DNA from: Synchiropus splendidus
Taxonomy: Eukaryota; Chordata; Actinopteri; Syngnathiformes; Callionymidae
Length of the DNA: 64,000 nucleotides
Assembly (NCBI RefSeq): GCF_027744825.2
Contig: NC_071351.1
Span: 12,845,501 to 12,909,500 of the forward strand
Direction: 5' to 3'
Shown here: piece by piece, positions 10,569 to 22,794 of the stretch
Position numbering within the stretch: position 1 is the stretch's first letter
How the letters are laid out: each line of letters opens with the position of its first letter
Translations under genes and position numbers: made by a program
The notes under the pieces: generated by a model
What the model was told of the DNA's origin: nothing
The model's input: the letters and a program-made list of their open reading frames with translations, nothing else
The model's database searches: none

Positions 10569-13500
10569 TATCACAAATATATGACCCCAAAAACTCTAGC
10601 ATAGGATTAAAAACATTCCTAATGACCCTGAGAAAGAAAAACCAAATCATTCCTCTTCCAAGGCTTATCTGAGAAAAGAGGCCCAGACCTTGGACAAAGT
10701 AACCTTCGCTAACTCTTCAGGAGCAATATTGAAGCTTCCTAGAAGAAATGGCAAGTCAATTGACTTCTCAACAGTGTCTGCTGGATGACTGAGCTCCTCA
10801 TCTTTTCTCTAAGGGAGAGTCCAGTCCCCATCCTTAATTTTCATTGTTGGCTTGGAGATTCTTTCCGTAAAGTTCATGACATTGGGTGAGAGTGGATTGA
10901 ACAGTCAATCCAGAGCTTTGTCTTTTGGCTCACTCCTACTCCATATAGCTCCTGATTTGCTTTAAGACAAAACAAACGTGTCCCATGAGCCTTGTAGTAA
11001 AACACTATTTGACAAAGTAAGATTGAATGTTTCGTAATCCGACAGCTGTCACCCATCTGTTTGTTTTCTAACTGTACAATTTTCATGAATAGAGCTAAAA
11101 AACCAAGTTGTATGTGTGCCACCAGGCTGCCAGAAAACAAATGCTATCACAGGAAGGTCTTGATCAGTGGACTTCACATGTGGAGACTCTTTGACACTTA
11201 TGTCGTGACAACGAAGAAAGATTTTGAAAGCTAGAATACACTCAAATGAAACCTTTATTCGTTTCACACGTGGAACTTCACCTCTTTTGAATTCTGCTTC
11301 AAACACCTTCTGTAGTATCATTCCTGGAAATGGATAGCACAAAAACATGGATTTGCTTCGATCAGATCATTAGTTCAGATCTCATTACAACGCCAGAGAA
11401 ACCGCCTCAAGCGTACATTTAAGTATATAGGCACTGATATTCGCTGCATACTGTGATAGTGCAGGACAGGCTCTCAGAGTGAAAAGAGCACAGTTTTCCT
11501 CATACTGTGTTTGGAACAGAAAGTTCTTCTTGGAATCTCGTTCTGTAATTTTTCAGTGACACAAAAAGGTAAGTGCAGAGTGTCAGAGGGAAATGACACA
11601 AAAGCTCCACACACTCGGAGATACATCTGGTTGGTGATGGAGCAAAATTGAGCAGATGTGAAGGATGTGTGATTGGGGAATGAATGGCTTCTGAGCAGAC
11701 GCATTTCCCTGACCGGTCTTCATCATCAGTCCTTGTCGAGGATCTTTCAGGAGCATCCATCTATATTTTCTCACCTGTCGACAATACGGCGAGGCAGACG
11801 GCTTTCCGTTGGAAAGCATTTACAAAAGCATGGATGTGTTACGTTAATGGAGCTTTGTGTTAAGAGCCTCGACTTGTGAGAAAAGCATGTGTGCTTCTGG
11901 GGAAGATGGGTCATGCTCTTTGTCATGAGCTTTTTGTTAAAATGGACGAGGGCAGGATGATGGTCATGTAACATTCCGGCGTCAAATTATTTCCCAACGA
12001 TTAATATTTTTAACCAATAAAACACTGCAGGTTCTTTGAGGAGCGTGATTGATTGGAGACTGAGAGCCGTTATTTAGCTTTACGGAAATGTATTTTCCTT
12101 TTGCACCATATAACATGTCGACCTGGAGGTCCATTTGTGGGATTCAGCACGGTTCAACATTACATCTCGCCTTGTGGCTTACTCTTCTCTTAATGGTGGA
12201 TTGAGCACAGTGAAAATGGATCATCTCCAAGCTGCAAGTTGAGAAAAAACAGGGCAATTTTGAAAGAGAAGCAACAGTGGGATGACCCAAACATGTGGCC
12301 TCTGTCCTGAGGATAATGACTAAAAAGGATTTCTGCCATCATAGCCGATTCTCTTTCATTTAATGTGAGTAAATTCGTCTACATCCAACTGAGGCTTGAA
12401 GAAGGGTCGTGGTTTTGTAAACAAATTCAAGCTGACTTATTTGATACATTAGTTCATCTCCATGTTTTCAAAACCTTCAGTCAGAACTGGCCTTTGATAG
12501 AGTCAAGGAGATGCTTGCCTGGGCTTCTTCTCACCGTCTTACAACATGCAGAGGTTAATTGTCTTCTCCAAATGTGTGAAAACAGAAGGTCAGAAAACTT
12601 TTTGTGTCAGGAGCAGCACCGCTTGATAGTATTCACGTATAAACGTAAACAAACATCAGCAGATGCGCATGAAAAATAATGGATGGAGATTAATATAAAC
12701 ACAAAAGAAAAGATGAAGGAGATTACAGCTTGTCATCTACATTGAAAGTAATTCCCCCGCCACATTCCAATGCATCAAACGTTGATTTGCCTTCCTGATA
12801 TATTAAATGTCTTCAAGGAGACAAATAATTGGAAAAACCGTCAAAGGCTTATTTGCTTTACCTACCATCTAGTGAAGGAGCATTAAAAAAGGAGGAATTC
12901 TTGATATAAATAAACTGCCAGCTGTGTGAACTAGAAGTAAAAAGGGTTTGCTGGGGGAAAATAGAGCATAACAAATGGCAGGATTGAGTTTCTGTCTGTT
13001 AAAAACTCTCCATTTGCACTAAGATGTGCACCTGTACCTCATGGAATGATGCTAATAGAAAACAGCTGGAGCCGAAATGTCACCTCGGCTGAAGTTAAAC
13101 GCTGTAAATTGTGTTATTGCCATGCTCAATTTTCCAGACAATGATACAGCTCCCAACGTGCTTAGGAAGTTGCTTTATATGAGCGCTTATAGGACAGGCT
13201 GTTAATGTTACTTAGAGCCGCCTCTGTCTTTTTATTCATGCACGACTTTTTTACATGTTCCCGTTGTGTTTCCAATTGACCTTATTGTCTGGTAATTGTT
13301 GTTGTGACAGGCCATAGGATGCTGTTTCCTTGGTGACGGTGCTCCTGCTGCATATAGAGTAAAATGTATTTGCGCGGCAATTTTGTGCTCCACTGACTCC
13401 AAAAGTTTAATAATACACACAGAAATATAAATAATCACAACATACTTCCCTGCCAGTCGGAGCGTGAATGCTCAGAGTGGTTTTTGTAATCAGAAAAAGA

Positions 13501-13764
13501 GTAATGAACAAAGGAATCCATTTTATTTGCACAAATTTAATGGTGTCTATGACGAAAAATAGCAGCACGGGAGCCTTCTTAGAATAATCTCTCCGAGATT
13601 AATTTGTTTGCAAGATGTATCATAAAAAGCTAATTAATGTGTCCACAAGTCTGTGTCTGTGCTGTTACCTGATTTATGGTTTATAATTCCCTTCAACAGA
13701 TGCAGCAGTCTGAAGCCATTGAAATGTATAGTGTATTCATGTTATTGTAAAACATAGGATTGCA
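10569..13764. other. Unique sequence, no gene seen
   Basis: No recognisable gene or repeat family. The longest open frame is 104 codons (12365-12679, +). Overlapping short frames at 11474-11974 on both strands look like chance. Confidence 0.55.
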
Positions 13765-13989
13765 AAATTGGACTCAGGCTTGATGAAGTGGGGTCAACTG
13801 CTGTGGCAAATGGGCCGATAATTTCCTAAAAGAGAATTTAAGATGGAAAATTAATGGAAACTTTCCATGGAAATAATTGGAATGAATGGGATTCAATGGG
13901 AATTTAAGGGGATTTAACTAACTGGGAATGTGTTTTATCCAAGCATAAATGTAAACAGACTTGCGATGTGTTGTGCCCTAGTTTGGATA
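13765..13989. repeat. Possible repeat-derived segment rich in GGAAT/GGGAATTT words
   Basis: Between about 13835 and 13930 the sequence is built from recurring words such as ATGGAAA, AATTGGAATG, AATGGGAATTT and GGGGATTT, with the palindrome TTTCCATGGAAA at 13862-13873. This texture resembles a dispersed fish repeat I recall only loosely. It runs directly into the minisatellite that follows, so both may belong to one old insertion. The boundaries are uncertain. Confidence 0.35.
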
Positions 13990-14173
13990 GGTGGACTGGA
14001 GCTGGAGATTCCTGTTGGGTGCCAGTTGGGGACATAGTTAGGCTTGGTGGACTGGAGCTCAGAGAGCTCAGTTGGGCCACTAGCTGGCCTAGGTGGACTG
14101 GAACTGGGAGAGCAGCGCTGGCCCCAGTTGGGCTAGACGAACTGGAGCTGGAAGACTCCATTTTGGGCCACTC
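13990..14173 (+). repeat. Degenerate minisatellite, four units of 38-56 bp
   Basis: Four diverged copies start at 13990, 14046, 14092 and 14136. Each opens with GGTGGACTGGAGCTGG or a close variant (the fourth starts GACGAACTGGAGCTGG). Most then carry a CAGTTGGG or TTGGGCCAC type segment. Unit lengths are about 56, 46, 44 and 38. The array is GC-rich compared with its surroundings and has few stops, so open frames appear on both strands (13968-14207 +, 13904-14179 -). These are products of the repeat rather than genes. Confidence 0.85.
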
Positions 14174-17100
14174 GTTCATTGTTTTATATTATGCAGCAAC
14201 TCCCTAAGCGATGAGGAAAAGGTGCGACTGCCCAAAGTATCAAGTGTGTCTATAGTCTTGAAACTAGCATTCAGGGAAGACAGGAGACTTTTTTTATCTG
14301 ATTTTTTTTTTTGTCCCTAAATGTAAACATTCCTAAAGAACATATGACTAATCTTTCCCTATGACCAAATGGTGGATGTTCAGACTCTTTAACTTGGATT
14401 AAACACCTTATTTGTGAGGTTGTTTGTCATTTCCATGCAGTGTTTGGATGTTTTTGAGCTAAATATTCCTTGTACCACGTATGTGACCTTGTCACCGTGT
14501 GTGGGTGGATAATTGTTGTTTGTGTAGAGCTGGAAAATATAATATACAGTTTCAAATTATGCGTGCTTGTTGATTGTTCAGCTGAAGTGCTTGATATTAG
14601 CATAAAAGAAGCCATCACTATGGAACTCATCTACCTTTACCTTTCATGGAAGATGGCGTCCAACCAATGCATGCACTCCTCAGGACAAAATCAATGCAAC
14701 CCAGCGGCAAGATCTAAAATCCTGGAATATTCTGAGATGCAATTGAGCTGGTGGGCAACGGAAACGAACGTTACTCATCAAAAAAATAAATATATTTATA
14801 TGCACTTGGTGTCCTTTTAATGAGTTTCTTACGCTAATGGGAACCTGTAAATCAAAGAAGAAATATTCCTATTGAAGCACAGATGGTTTTAACTAATGGG
14901 TTTCATTATCTCTTGCTTATAAACAAGCTGTTTAACATTTCTTGATTAGAAAAAAAAATCTGTGAAAACATTACGATGCCAAAAATGTTAATGTAATCAT
15001 TGGAAGGTTTGCAAGTCTTACACTCCGTGTTGTGTCCGTGTTTTACGTTCAGTTTCTGAAAGTAGCTGCTCTTTTAATGTAACACAATCTGAAGGATTTA
15101 TATTCAGGTTGTTCAATACGTGTATATACAAGGTCCTCCACTGCCCCAGAGTCTCGGGGAGTACAGCAGCTACAGATAGCTATGTAGCTAAATACAATAT
15201 CACAGTAAGAGAAGATTTGCATTACTGTTTTAGTCACAATTTTAGAGACGGAAGCTCTGATCAACAACCTGCTACAGGACACTTCCACATTAAGTCCTCG
15301 TTCATCTGCATATTTCCAATACTCTCCCTTCTCTTTTCACCTCAACACAGAGCAGACACATTAAATATTGACTCAGTTAACAATTCATGAATACGTCTTT
15401 GGGTTTAGTAAGTTGCATGGAGTCCACAAAATTCATTTACTTGGATATTATTTATACTTTATCTTGAACGCCGGCTTAAAAGCAAAAATCTCTGTGTATT
15501 GGTTTGAGTGCTGAATAGAAAGAAGATGACTTCTTCTTAGTGAGATGGTGTCTCACTCATTTGTGCTGATCAAGCAGCTCCAACGTTCAGTGAGGAGCTG
15601 GATGAAGAACTTTGGAGGTTTAGACTCGAGGTCAAAGAAGTAGCCTAGTTTTGTTTTTATTGTGCAATATGCTGTTTTTGGGCTAATGTTAGCAGTGTGT
15701 CGCAGGTCCTTGTGATGATGAGTGTCACCACTGCTCCAGAGTCCTCTGTGACTCTAGCTTTAGACCTTTATTGGGATTTAACTCTAATATTCTGCTCCAG
15801 TTGATGCATGTAGAAGCGCTTCTGGGGTCGGTTAGTGTGAGTGGCTCTTTTCCCAGTGTCGGGTTTTTAATTAAAGTGGTGGCTTGAGGTTCAACCTGTG
15901 TTGTTGGCTCTTCTTAATATTATACAATATACAACACCCCTGCTGCTTTCCACACCGCCGCTACTTTTAGAGAAAATTAAACTCTGTAATTCATGTTGAA
16001 GGACTGGCTTTGGTGACGCGACACGCTCTCGCTGCAACAAGAAATCTAACCCCTTGCTGGAACCATTAACCTCTTCTTAAATTGGCCAATCCAAGTTTCT
16101 TCAAGCTTGAAATTATCATGATGAAAAGCAAAAACCCCATCAAAGCAATGCATAATTAATATGTCTTGCATGTTAATTCTATTATGGGCAGACAATTATG
16201 ATTTTAATCAGACGTCTTTGATGGGGGAAATTTGGAGTGTCAGAAGACGATCTCAGATGTGTTGTCTGACTGGATCTCTGTCAATTCCCTAGCTCATTGT
16301 AGAGACGTTGATCATACCGGCTTCAGCCAGCGAATGTAGATCTGGGCATCGAGCAAGCAGAAGCATGTGGCGCAATATTTGGGATCTGACAATTAGGAAA
16401 ATTCTGAATATTTTTTGGCAGGGAAAACATGAAATCACGTTGATTTAAAATGCGCAAAACTGAAAAAAAAAACAAGAAAAAAGGGACAAATAAAATACTA
16501 ATGTTGAATAGATGTATATGTCTGTGTGACCAAACTTTATTCTGGTGGAGTAGAGTGAAAGAAAAAGCTCATTCTTCTTACTTAAAACCAGCCTCGCTCT
16601 TCGTCCCTCAATAATTTAGGAAGTTCCCAGGGCAGAGTTAAGCAAGCTGCAGTCGATTGAATAAAATCTATTTCGGCGCGGGCATTAAAATGGCTCAGTT
16701 TGCTGGAATTTTAATTGTGCAGATGGATGGAAAAAGATTAACTTGCGCTAAAAGGGAGTTTTAATTTGTGATCCGTCATGTTAAATAGCATTAAAAGAAA
16801 GGGAATATGTTTCCTTTTTGTCATCTTTCTGAGTGAAAACTGTCCACAAAAGCATCTTAGAACTTGCTGTTTTGAGAAGCTAAATAATTTTCCAACACCC
16901 TGTTTGTATTTTGTTCCCAATCAGGACAGGGGCTACATAACTTTCAGTTGTTGGTCTCAAATTTGGGTGTTCTCTATTGACACATACCTCGAGTTTGGTC
17001 CGTGCAAATTAGTGCATGACTCTTTGCTGACTTCCAAGTTGTCGTATGAACTAGCACGCATCACAAAAGTCACGTCACAAGGCAAGACAACTGCTTTGTT

Positions 17101-20100
17101 CCATATTGATTTCTTGGTCAATTTGTACACCAAAAGAAAGTTTGTGTGCCTCCGATGTGTGTGCAAGCTAGCTGTGAAGTCAGAGCCAGGCTAGTGCAGC
17201 AGATGCATTTCTTTCTTTGTAAAAGGTCACCAGCTCTCCCCCTGCCCTCGTGTGTTTGCTGCGACTTTCATTTTTATTGCAGTGTTTAGTATACAGACAC
17301 AGAGAAAACATGGTCTCTCTTCCTTGGCAGCGCATCACAGAAGTGACCGAGTCATAGTCGGAGAAAAACAGCGGTCATGTCGGGTCTGCTGCTGCCGCGA
17401 GATGCACGCTTGAGGGAATATGACCAAAGGAAGACAGCCAAGCTGTCTGTAATATAGAAGCTGAGGAAAACGATCAATAGAGGAATGAAAGGACAATTTG
17501 ATCCACAGGTGACATTTACTCAACAGCAGTGCATTGATCTTTCGACTATATTTGTCGACTATAGGCTCTGATTCTAATTGGTCTCTTGAGATTGTGACAG
17601 GCGTTTGAGAACCCTCCCGCACACTCGCAGAGGTCTGGACTGAAAGCATTATTGTGCCTTCTCTCCCTTTGAACAGAAACTTTTTCCTCCTTCAGACAAC
17701 AACAAAAGTTGAGCCAGTATGCTCATTTAGAAGTTCCCTGCTGGTCATCTTTCTTTAGCTTTCATGGCCAGAAAACTCCATTGAAATTATATTTTACAAA
17801 ATTATTTCACTTCATGATAAAATAGATGCTAAAAAATAAGAGGATGATGTTAATGTCAGATGCACAAAGCTTTTGATGGATCACTTTGATATTTGAGGGG
17901 ACAGCATACGCCCTCATAAATCAGTGAGTAATGAAGACAAATAACTCATCATTCGGAAAAAAAGAAGTTGATGAACCTTGTAAATAACACGCCTGTGACT
18001 TAAAAGTTTTTGCAGCAAATAATGAATAGTACCCATAAAATATTCATTTAGAATTGTATCAGAAATGTGATTGATCATTGTCATCATCATTCATCGAAAT
18101 TAAAACTACTTTAAACATATTTTTACAAAATATTTTATCGCAGATTTTTTGAATTATTTGTAGCAATAGTAGACTATTGTTCATGCACACATCAAAAAAC
18201 ATGCTAATAAACATGGTTGAGTTTCTCTTTCTATCACTGTTGTCTCCTTTTGTGCGCTTTCATTCCCAACACAGAAGCCAAAATGGATGAATTATATTAT
18301 TATTATTAATATTGTTTTTGCAACTAATGTGTTGGAAATGTTAGGATTTAAATTTTACAAGTTGTGTTATTTTGGGGTTTATTGGAAAGAATACAAATGT
18401 GAATACAATTCGAACGCGTAGTATGAATTGCTGAGTCTCTGAAGCAGGTAGAGACTCACTTTATTTTTCGTGGGCGAGTTTGCGGTGTTTCGGGACAAAG
18501 GACAGTTCCTACCAGCACTTGTGTGGAGGCGTCTGTGGAAACTGTCCATGGTCCTGAAACGATGCGAACAGCAAATGGTGGTTTCAATTAAGTCATAAAT
18601 AAATATATGGTTAACGTTTGTATAATAATATTAGATAGAGCTTAGCAAGTACTGTTTAGGATTGTTTTTGCATAGTTTAACAACATGTGCTCATACAATT
18701 ATCGCTTAATCTGTGTGTTAGTTTAGTGTACCAAGAATGTAAACAAATAAAGTTTTGAGTTTATGATGTCTCCCATTTCTCAAGTGAATGGTGATTATTA
18801 AAGTTATGAAATGAGTTGCAAACTGAAGGAAAAACAATCCTGCCGCTGTCTTTCTTTTGTATTTGAACAGATCTGTAAATCTTTTGAGGACTTATGTGAG
18901 GACACACAACCTGGGGGCCGTTCCCAGGGGCCTCATTAACAGGCTTGGAGAAACGGTGGCAGTGGAAGCGTCTTCACAGTTCACACACAGAACGGACATC
19001 TGCGCACACACAGTGCTGCCGTTCTCATTGTCCATTCTGATGATCACTGCGCTTCGTTGAGTCCCGTCTGTTTAATGAAGGAATGTGCTTTGTGCCAAAC
19101 ATTTAAATGAGATGTGTAGCACTCACAGTGTCAAGTCAAATATCACCTTTGAAAAATACCCGGGCTAAATAGTTTTTTTCTTTTCTTTCAAAGTTTCATC
19201 TGCTGCAATTAATGTTGGGGAATCGCACAGAATACCAATCTGGAGAATCATTCCCACCACAGCATGATAATTGTCTTATGAAAAGGCTCCCGCATCATTA
19301 TAACTTATTTAATACACAATGGAGATTTGTGAGACTCCAATGTGCAATAGAGGTCTATATTAAGTGAATTTCTTGAGGCTCAAGAACACTTCATATGGAG
19401 ATATTCATCTTAATTCTGCGTCAAACTTCGATAGGGCTTTGCAGACAGGGATGCATTTTATAATGAGATACTAGACTCTTGAGCGCCAGCCAATCCTAGA
19501 TCCCAGCACTGTTTATTATCACCAGGGCAGAGAATATACTACAGCAAGCTTTGTCTTCTTCCCGGAAAATATTTATTGCTCCTTGTCCACAAAAAGATTG
19601 GCTTTGCTCGGCTGTTGCTATTTGGAACAGTGGGTTGATTGTCAAATGTGTTGGTTTTTGTTGACAATGCACTGCAGTTTTGAAACGGTAGGTAGACACT
19701 AGGGTAGCGTGGTTGTGCTGCGGTCGATGCTGTAAGAATTTCCTCCTCTCAGTCCCAAACCATGGTGATCTTAATGGTTGTTGAGGGCGACTTTCAGGGA
19801 AGACTTTTGGGTCAGGGTCTTTGTTATTCATCATGTCTTGCTTATTTGACTTGTATATATATATGTGTCTCCTTGCTGAGAGAAGCCTTTTGTTTGTGAG
19901 CAACTCTCCTATTATTCCTGTTCAACACTGTAATATTTCAGCCAAAATAACAGACGACTGTGTCGATGTGAGCGGAGTCCTCTTCAAATCCTGCTCACCC
20001 TCCTGACTTTTGTGTGGCGGAGCACGTCAATTAATTTGCCCTCCCCTCGCTAACTCAGATGAGCAGTAATTAGAAGTTATTATAGTGGTATTTTAATTCT

Positions 20101-21302
20101 GCTGTATAGTAAATAGCAGACGATAATAGTCGTGAAGAAAAAAAAAAGGCCTGATCCTGTAAAGCATCATTGGGGGTTCTGATGAGTTGGATTGAAGCCA
20201 AGGATATTTCCCACCATTTGATGCTGGTTCAGCACAGGAGCTTTTAATGAGTGTCAGAATTATGCACCCCAAACATAATCTTGAAATGAAACACAAGAAT
20301 GAAGGGTGGGGGTGTGTGTGGAGGGGTGGGGTTAGCAGCGGAGGGCTCTGGGCGGGTTAAGACTTTCACTTCCCCCTGCAGCTGCTGCCAGGCTGAATAG
20401 GAAATTCCACATCATTATGTTTGAGAAGAAACCCCCCTTTTTTTTGGGACGGGAAATGATTCGGATAAACTGCTGAGCAAATTGTGTTCATTTATGAAAT
20501 TCATATTAGGACAGAGTAAGAGATGAAAGCTACCCCACACTCTCCCAAATTCATTCACGTGATTCGATCTAATGCAATGCAAAAATCTATGAACTGTGTA
20601 TCAGCGAGGAGGGGGAATCTAGTCAGACAGTTCCAAATGAAAGCTCTTGGTGGGCTGGCCCAATGGAAATTGAACTGCGATAGATTTTGGAATGCTGGGC
20701 GCGCCATTATTCAGTCATAAAAATGGGAATACAATTTTCCTGAAAATATTTATTTTATTTATTTAAAAAAAAAAAGGAGTTGTGCTATAGAATGAGAGTC
20801 CAAGAATATGTGTCAGTTAATGAATACACATTTTTTGGGGGCGGGGGGTTTGTTTTCACAGTGAAAAATGAGACACTGATTATTTAAAAAAGACATAGTA
20901 TTTAAAAAAATAATTATTTTTACAACATATTCCGATTTAGATTATTTAAACAGCCCGCAATTGCACAGCATAATGTTAAACACTGTGGATACTGACACAC
21001 AGGGTGGTCAAAGGGCAACGTGTCCATAACCAATGGTCTGATCTGAGCAGTCATAGATGTTCTGTTATCAAAAACTTAAAGAAGAATGAGTGATACTTTA
21101 ACTGAGCTCAAAATGTGGAGGTCATGTTAAAAGACATTTGGTTCTCATTTAATTTTAGCTTGATACCAAGCGCTGTCCCTAACTGTTATTGTGTGCTAAA
21201 ATTATTCCAGTCAGTTGTCAGCGATACGATCCTGGGTTATGGTTTACCCTTTAGGTTTCCTGTGCTTGGGACCGGCACAAGGTTCCCCGATGTGATGGCT
21301 AG
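14174..21302. other. Long unique stretch, no gene seen
   Basis: Nothing here reads as a gene. The longest open frames are 16778-17194 (+, 138 codons) and 19496-19903 (-, 135 codons), both without recognisable domains. A G-rich purine-pyrimidine patch lies at about 20304-20335. Short A runs occur at 20138-20147 and 20764-20775. The inverted TCF/LEF-like pair at 16135-16226 is listed separately. Confidence 0.5.
16135..16226. promoter_or_regulatory. Candidate regulatory island: inverted TCF/LEF-like pair around homeodomain words
   Basis: CCCCATCAAAG (16135-16145) and its exact reverse complement CTTTGATGGGG (16216-16226) face each other across 70 bases. Both contain CTTTGATG, a good match to the TCF/LEF (Wnt effector) consensus. 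The stretch between them holds GCATAATTAATATG, GTTAATTC and CAATTATGATTTTAATC, which are homeodomain-type words. The inverted repeat is seen directly. An 11-bp inverted match within 100 bp is expected about once by chance in a window this size, so regulatory function is a guess. Confidence 0.25.
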
Positions 21303-21687
21303 AGTTTTGGAATTGCTCATATGTGAGCAACTGTTTGCCTTCATGCCAAAAAAGAGCACCACAGATGCAGTGTTTGCTTTGAGGATGTTCATGGAGAAGT
21401 ACAGAGAAGGTCAGAAGGAGCTCCATTGAGCTGGAGAGGTGGAGGTGTGCCTTAGAAAGAAAAGGAATGAAGGTTAGCCGCAGTAAGAGGGAATACATGT
21501 GTGTGAATGAGAGGGAGGTGAAGTTACAGGATGCAGCGATAAAGAGGAAGGCCAAAGAGGAGATTTATGGATGGAGGACATGAGGTTTGTAAGTTTGAGA
21601 GAAGAGGAAGCAGATGACAGGGTGAGATGGAGGAGGATGATCCACTGTGGCCACTCCTGAAGGGAGAAGAAGTTTTGGAATTGCTCA
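21303..21687 (+). mobile_element. 5'-truncated, internally deleted RTE-like LINE copy with 17-bp target-site duplication
   Basis: The insert spans about 21320-21670 and is bounded by two exact copies of AGTTTTGGAATTGCTCA (21303-21319 and 21671-21687), the target-site duplication. The first part reads FMPKKSTTDAVFALRMFMEK...YREGQKELH, the start of the reverse-transcriptase fingers region. At 21426-21428 the reading jumps, with a frameshift, to LERWRCALERKGMKVSRSK and EYMCVNERE. This skips the catalytic FADD region and a large part of the domain. Near 21541 it jumps again to a KRKAKEEIYGW segment, and in another frame ends in DRVRWRRMIHCG followed by a stop. That order matches the RTE-type fish LINE ORF2 as I remember it. 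It cannot encode a working enzyme. Confidence 0.88.
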
Positions 21688-22786
21688 CTTCGGTCACTCC
21701 CGCACCTCCCGGCGGGGTAATACGCTCATTAAAATGCATTTATTCTGTGAAAATATTGAGTTAAAACATCTTCTAAAAATATTTGCATGTGACATTTGTA
21801 ATCACTATAAATGACTTCATGACTGGGCTTTAAACATTCAGATTTAAATGTGAAATTTCCATATAAATGGTTAAGTGCTATTATTTACTACAACTGCCAA
21901 ACAAACTCCACATGTGCAGCTAAACATGCACGACCGAGTAAAACTGCAGACTTATTTCTTTGCTTGTGTGCAGTAAGTGTGTTTACCGGGATGCTAAATG
22001 TCAGCTCCAATCATCATAATTCATCCGTTTTGGCAAAATGGAATATCTAATGTATAATTCATTGGCTGAGCTGTTAAAGACTGACACGTCTGACATGTGA
22101 TTTTGTCAATTTATCTCCTCCGTGATGCATCTAATAAGTGTTGGGAGAGAGTGAAGAGAAGCGACATCATTATTCCACAAGTCTGGTACTTCATTGTAAA
22201 GTGGAGCTCTGCTGAGTGAGACTCGATAAAAGCCATAAAAAATGGAGGTTTTAATACATGTACGATTCAAGAGGCAGTATGATTTACACCTTTTTGAATC
22301 GGAGAAGTCTTCGGAGACAACTTGGTTTTAAATGGGTATTACTCGAAAGAATGTTGGACACAGAAGTGAATACTTTGACGTCTCTGAAGAAATGACTTTC
22401 TGTCTGTGAAATGATATGAATTAGGACTGTGGGAACAGAAGAAAATGACTCGGTGGGCTCACTGAAACTGTCAGCTGCTAGGTACAAGCCTTGTTATGCA
22501 TTGATTCTGGGCAAATCCTAAATGAAGTTTTGGACCTTTGAACTCTGATGCTTGCCGAGAGTTGAAATTAATGTGAGCTTTCTTTAGTTCAACAGCTTTT
22601 CTGTGGTTTGCAATCCAAGTTCAGCCAGATGTGACAGAGATGTTCTCAAGACAGAGTCCAAGTCTGCCTTTCGGTCTTCATCACCGAGACACAAGCTTAT
22701 TGAATAGCCATCCAACCTCCTTATCACTGTAAGCTGTGAATGTATTCTGAAACTCACATGGATGTCTGTTCATTATTATTTGCTCC

Positions 22787-22794
22787 ATGCAAAT
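22787..22794 (+). promoter_or_regulatory. Perfect POU octamer word ATGCAAAT
   Basis: The word follows an AT-rich CATTATTATTTG stretch. A single eight-base match is expected about twice by chance on both strands of this window, so it is only a pointer. Confidence 0.15.

Noticed and set aside
13904..14207. Serine/proline-rich and Trp-rich frames on opposite strands
   Set aside because: Both are translations of the degenerate minisatellite; repeat units explain the periodic residues.
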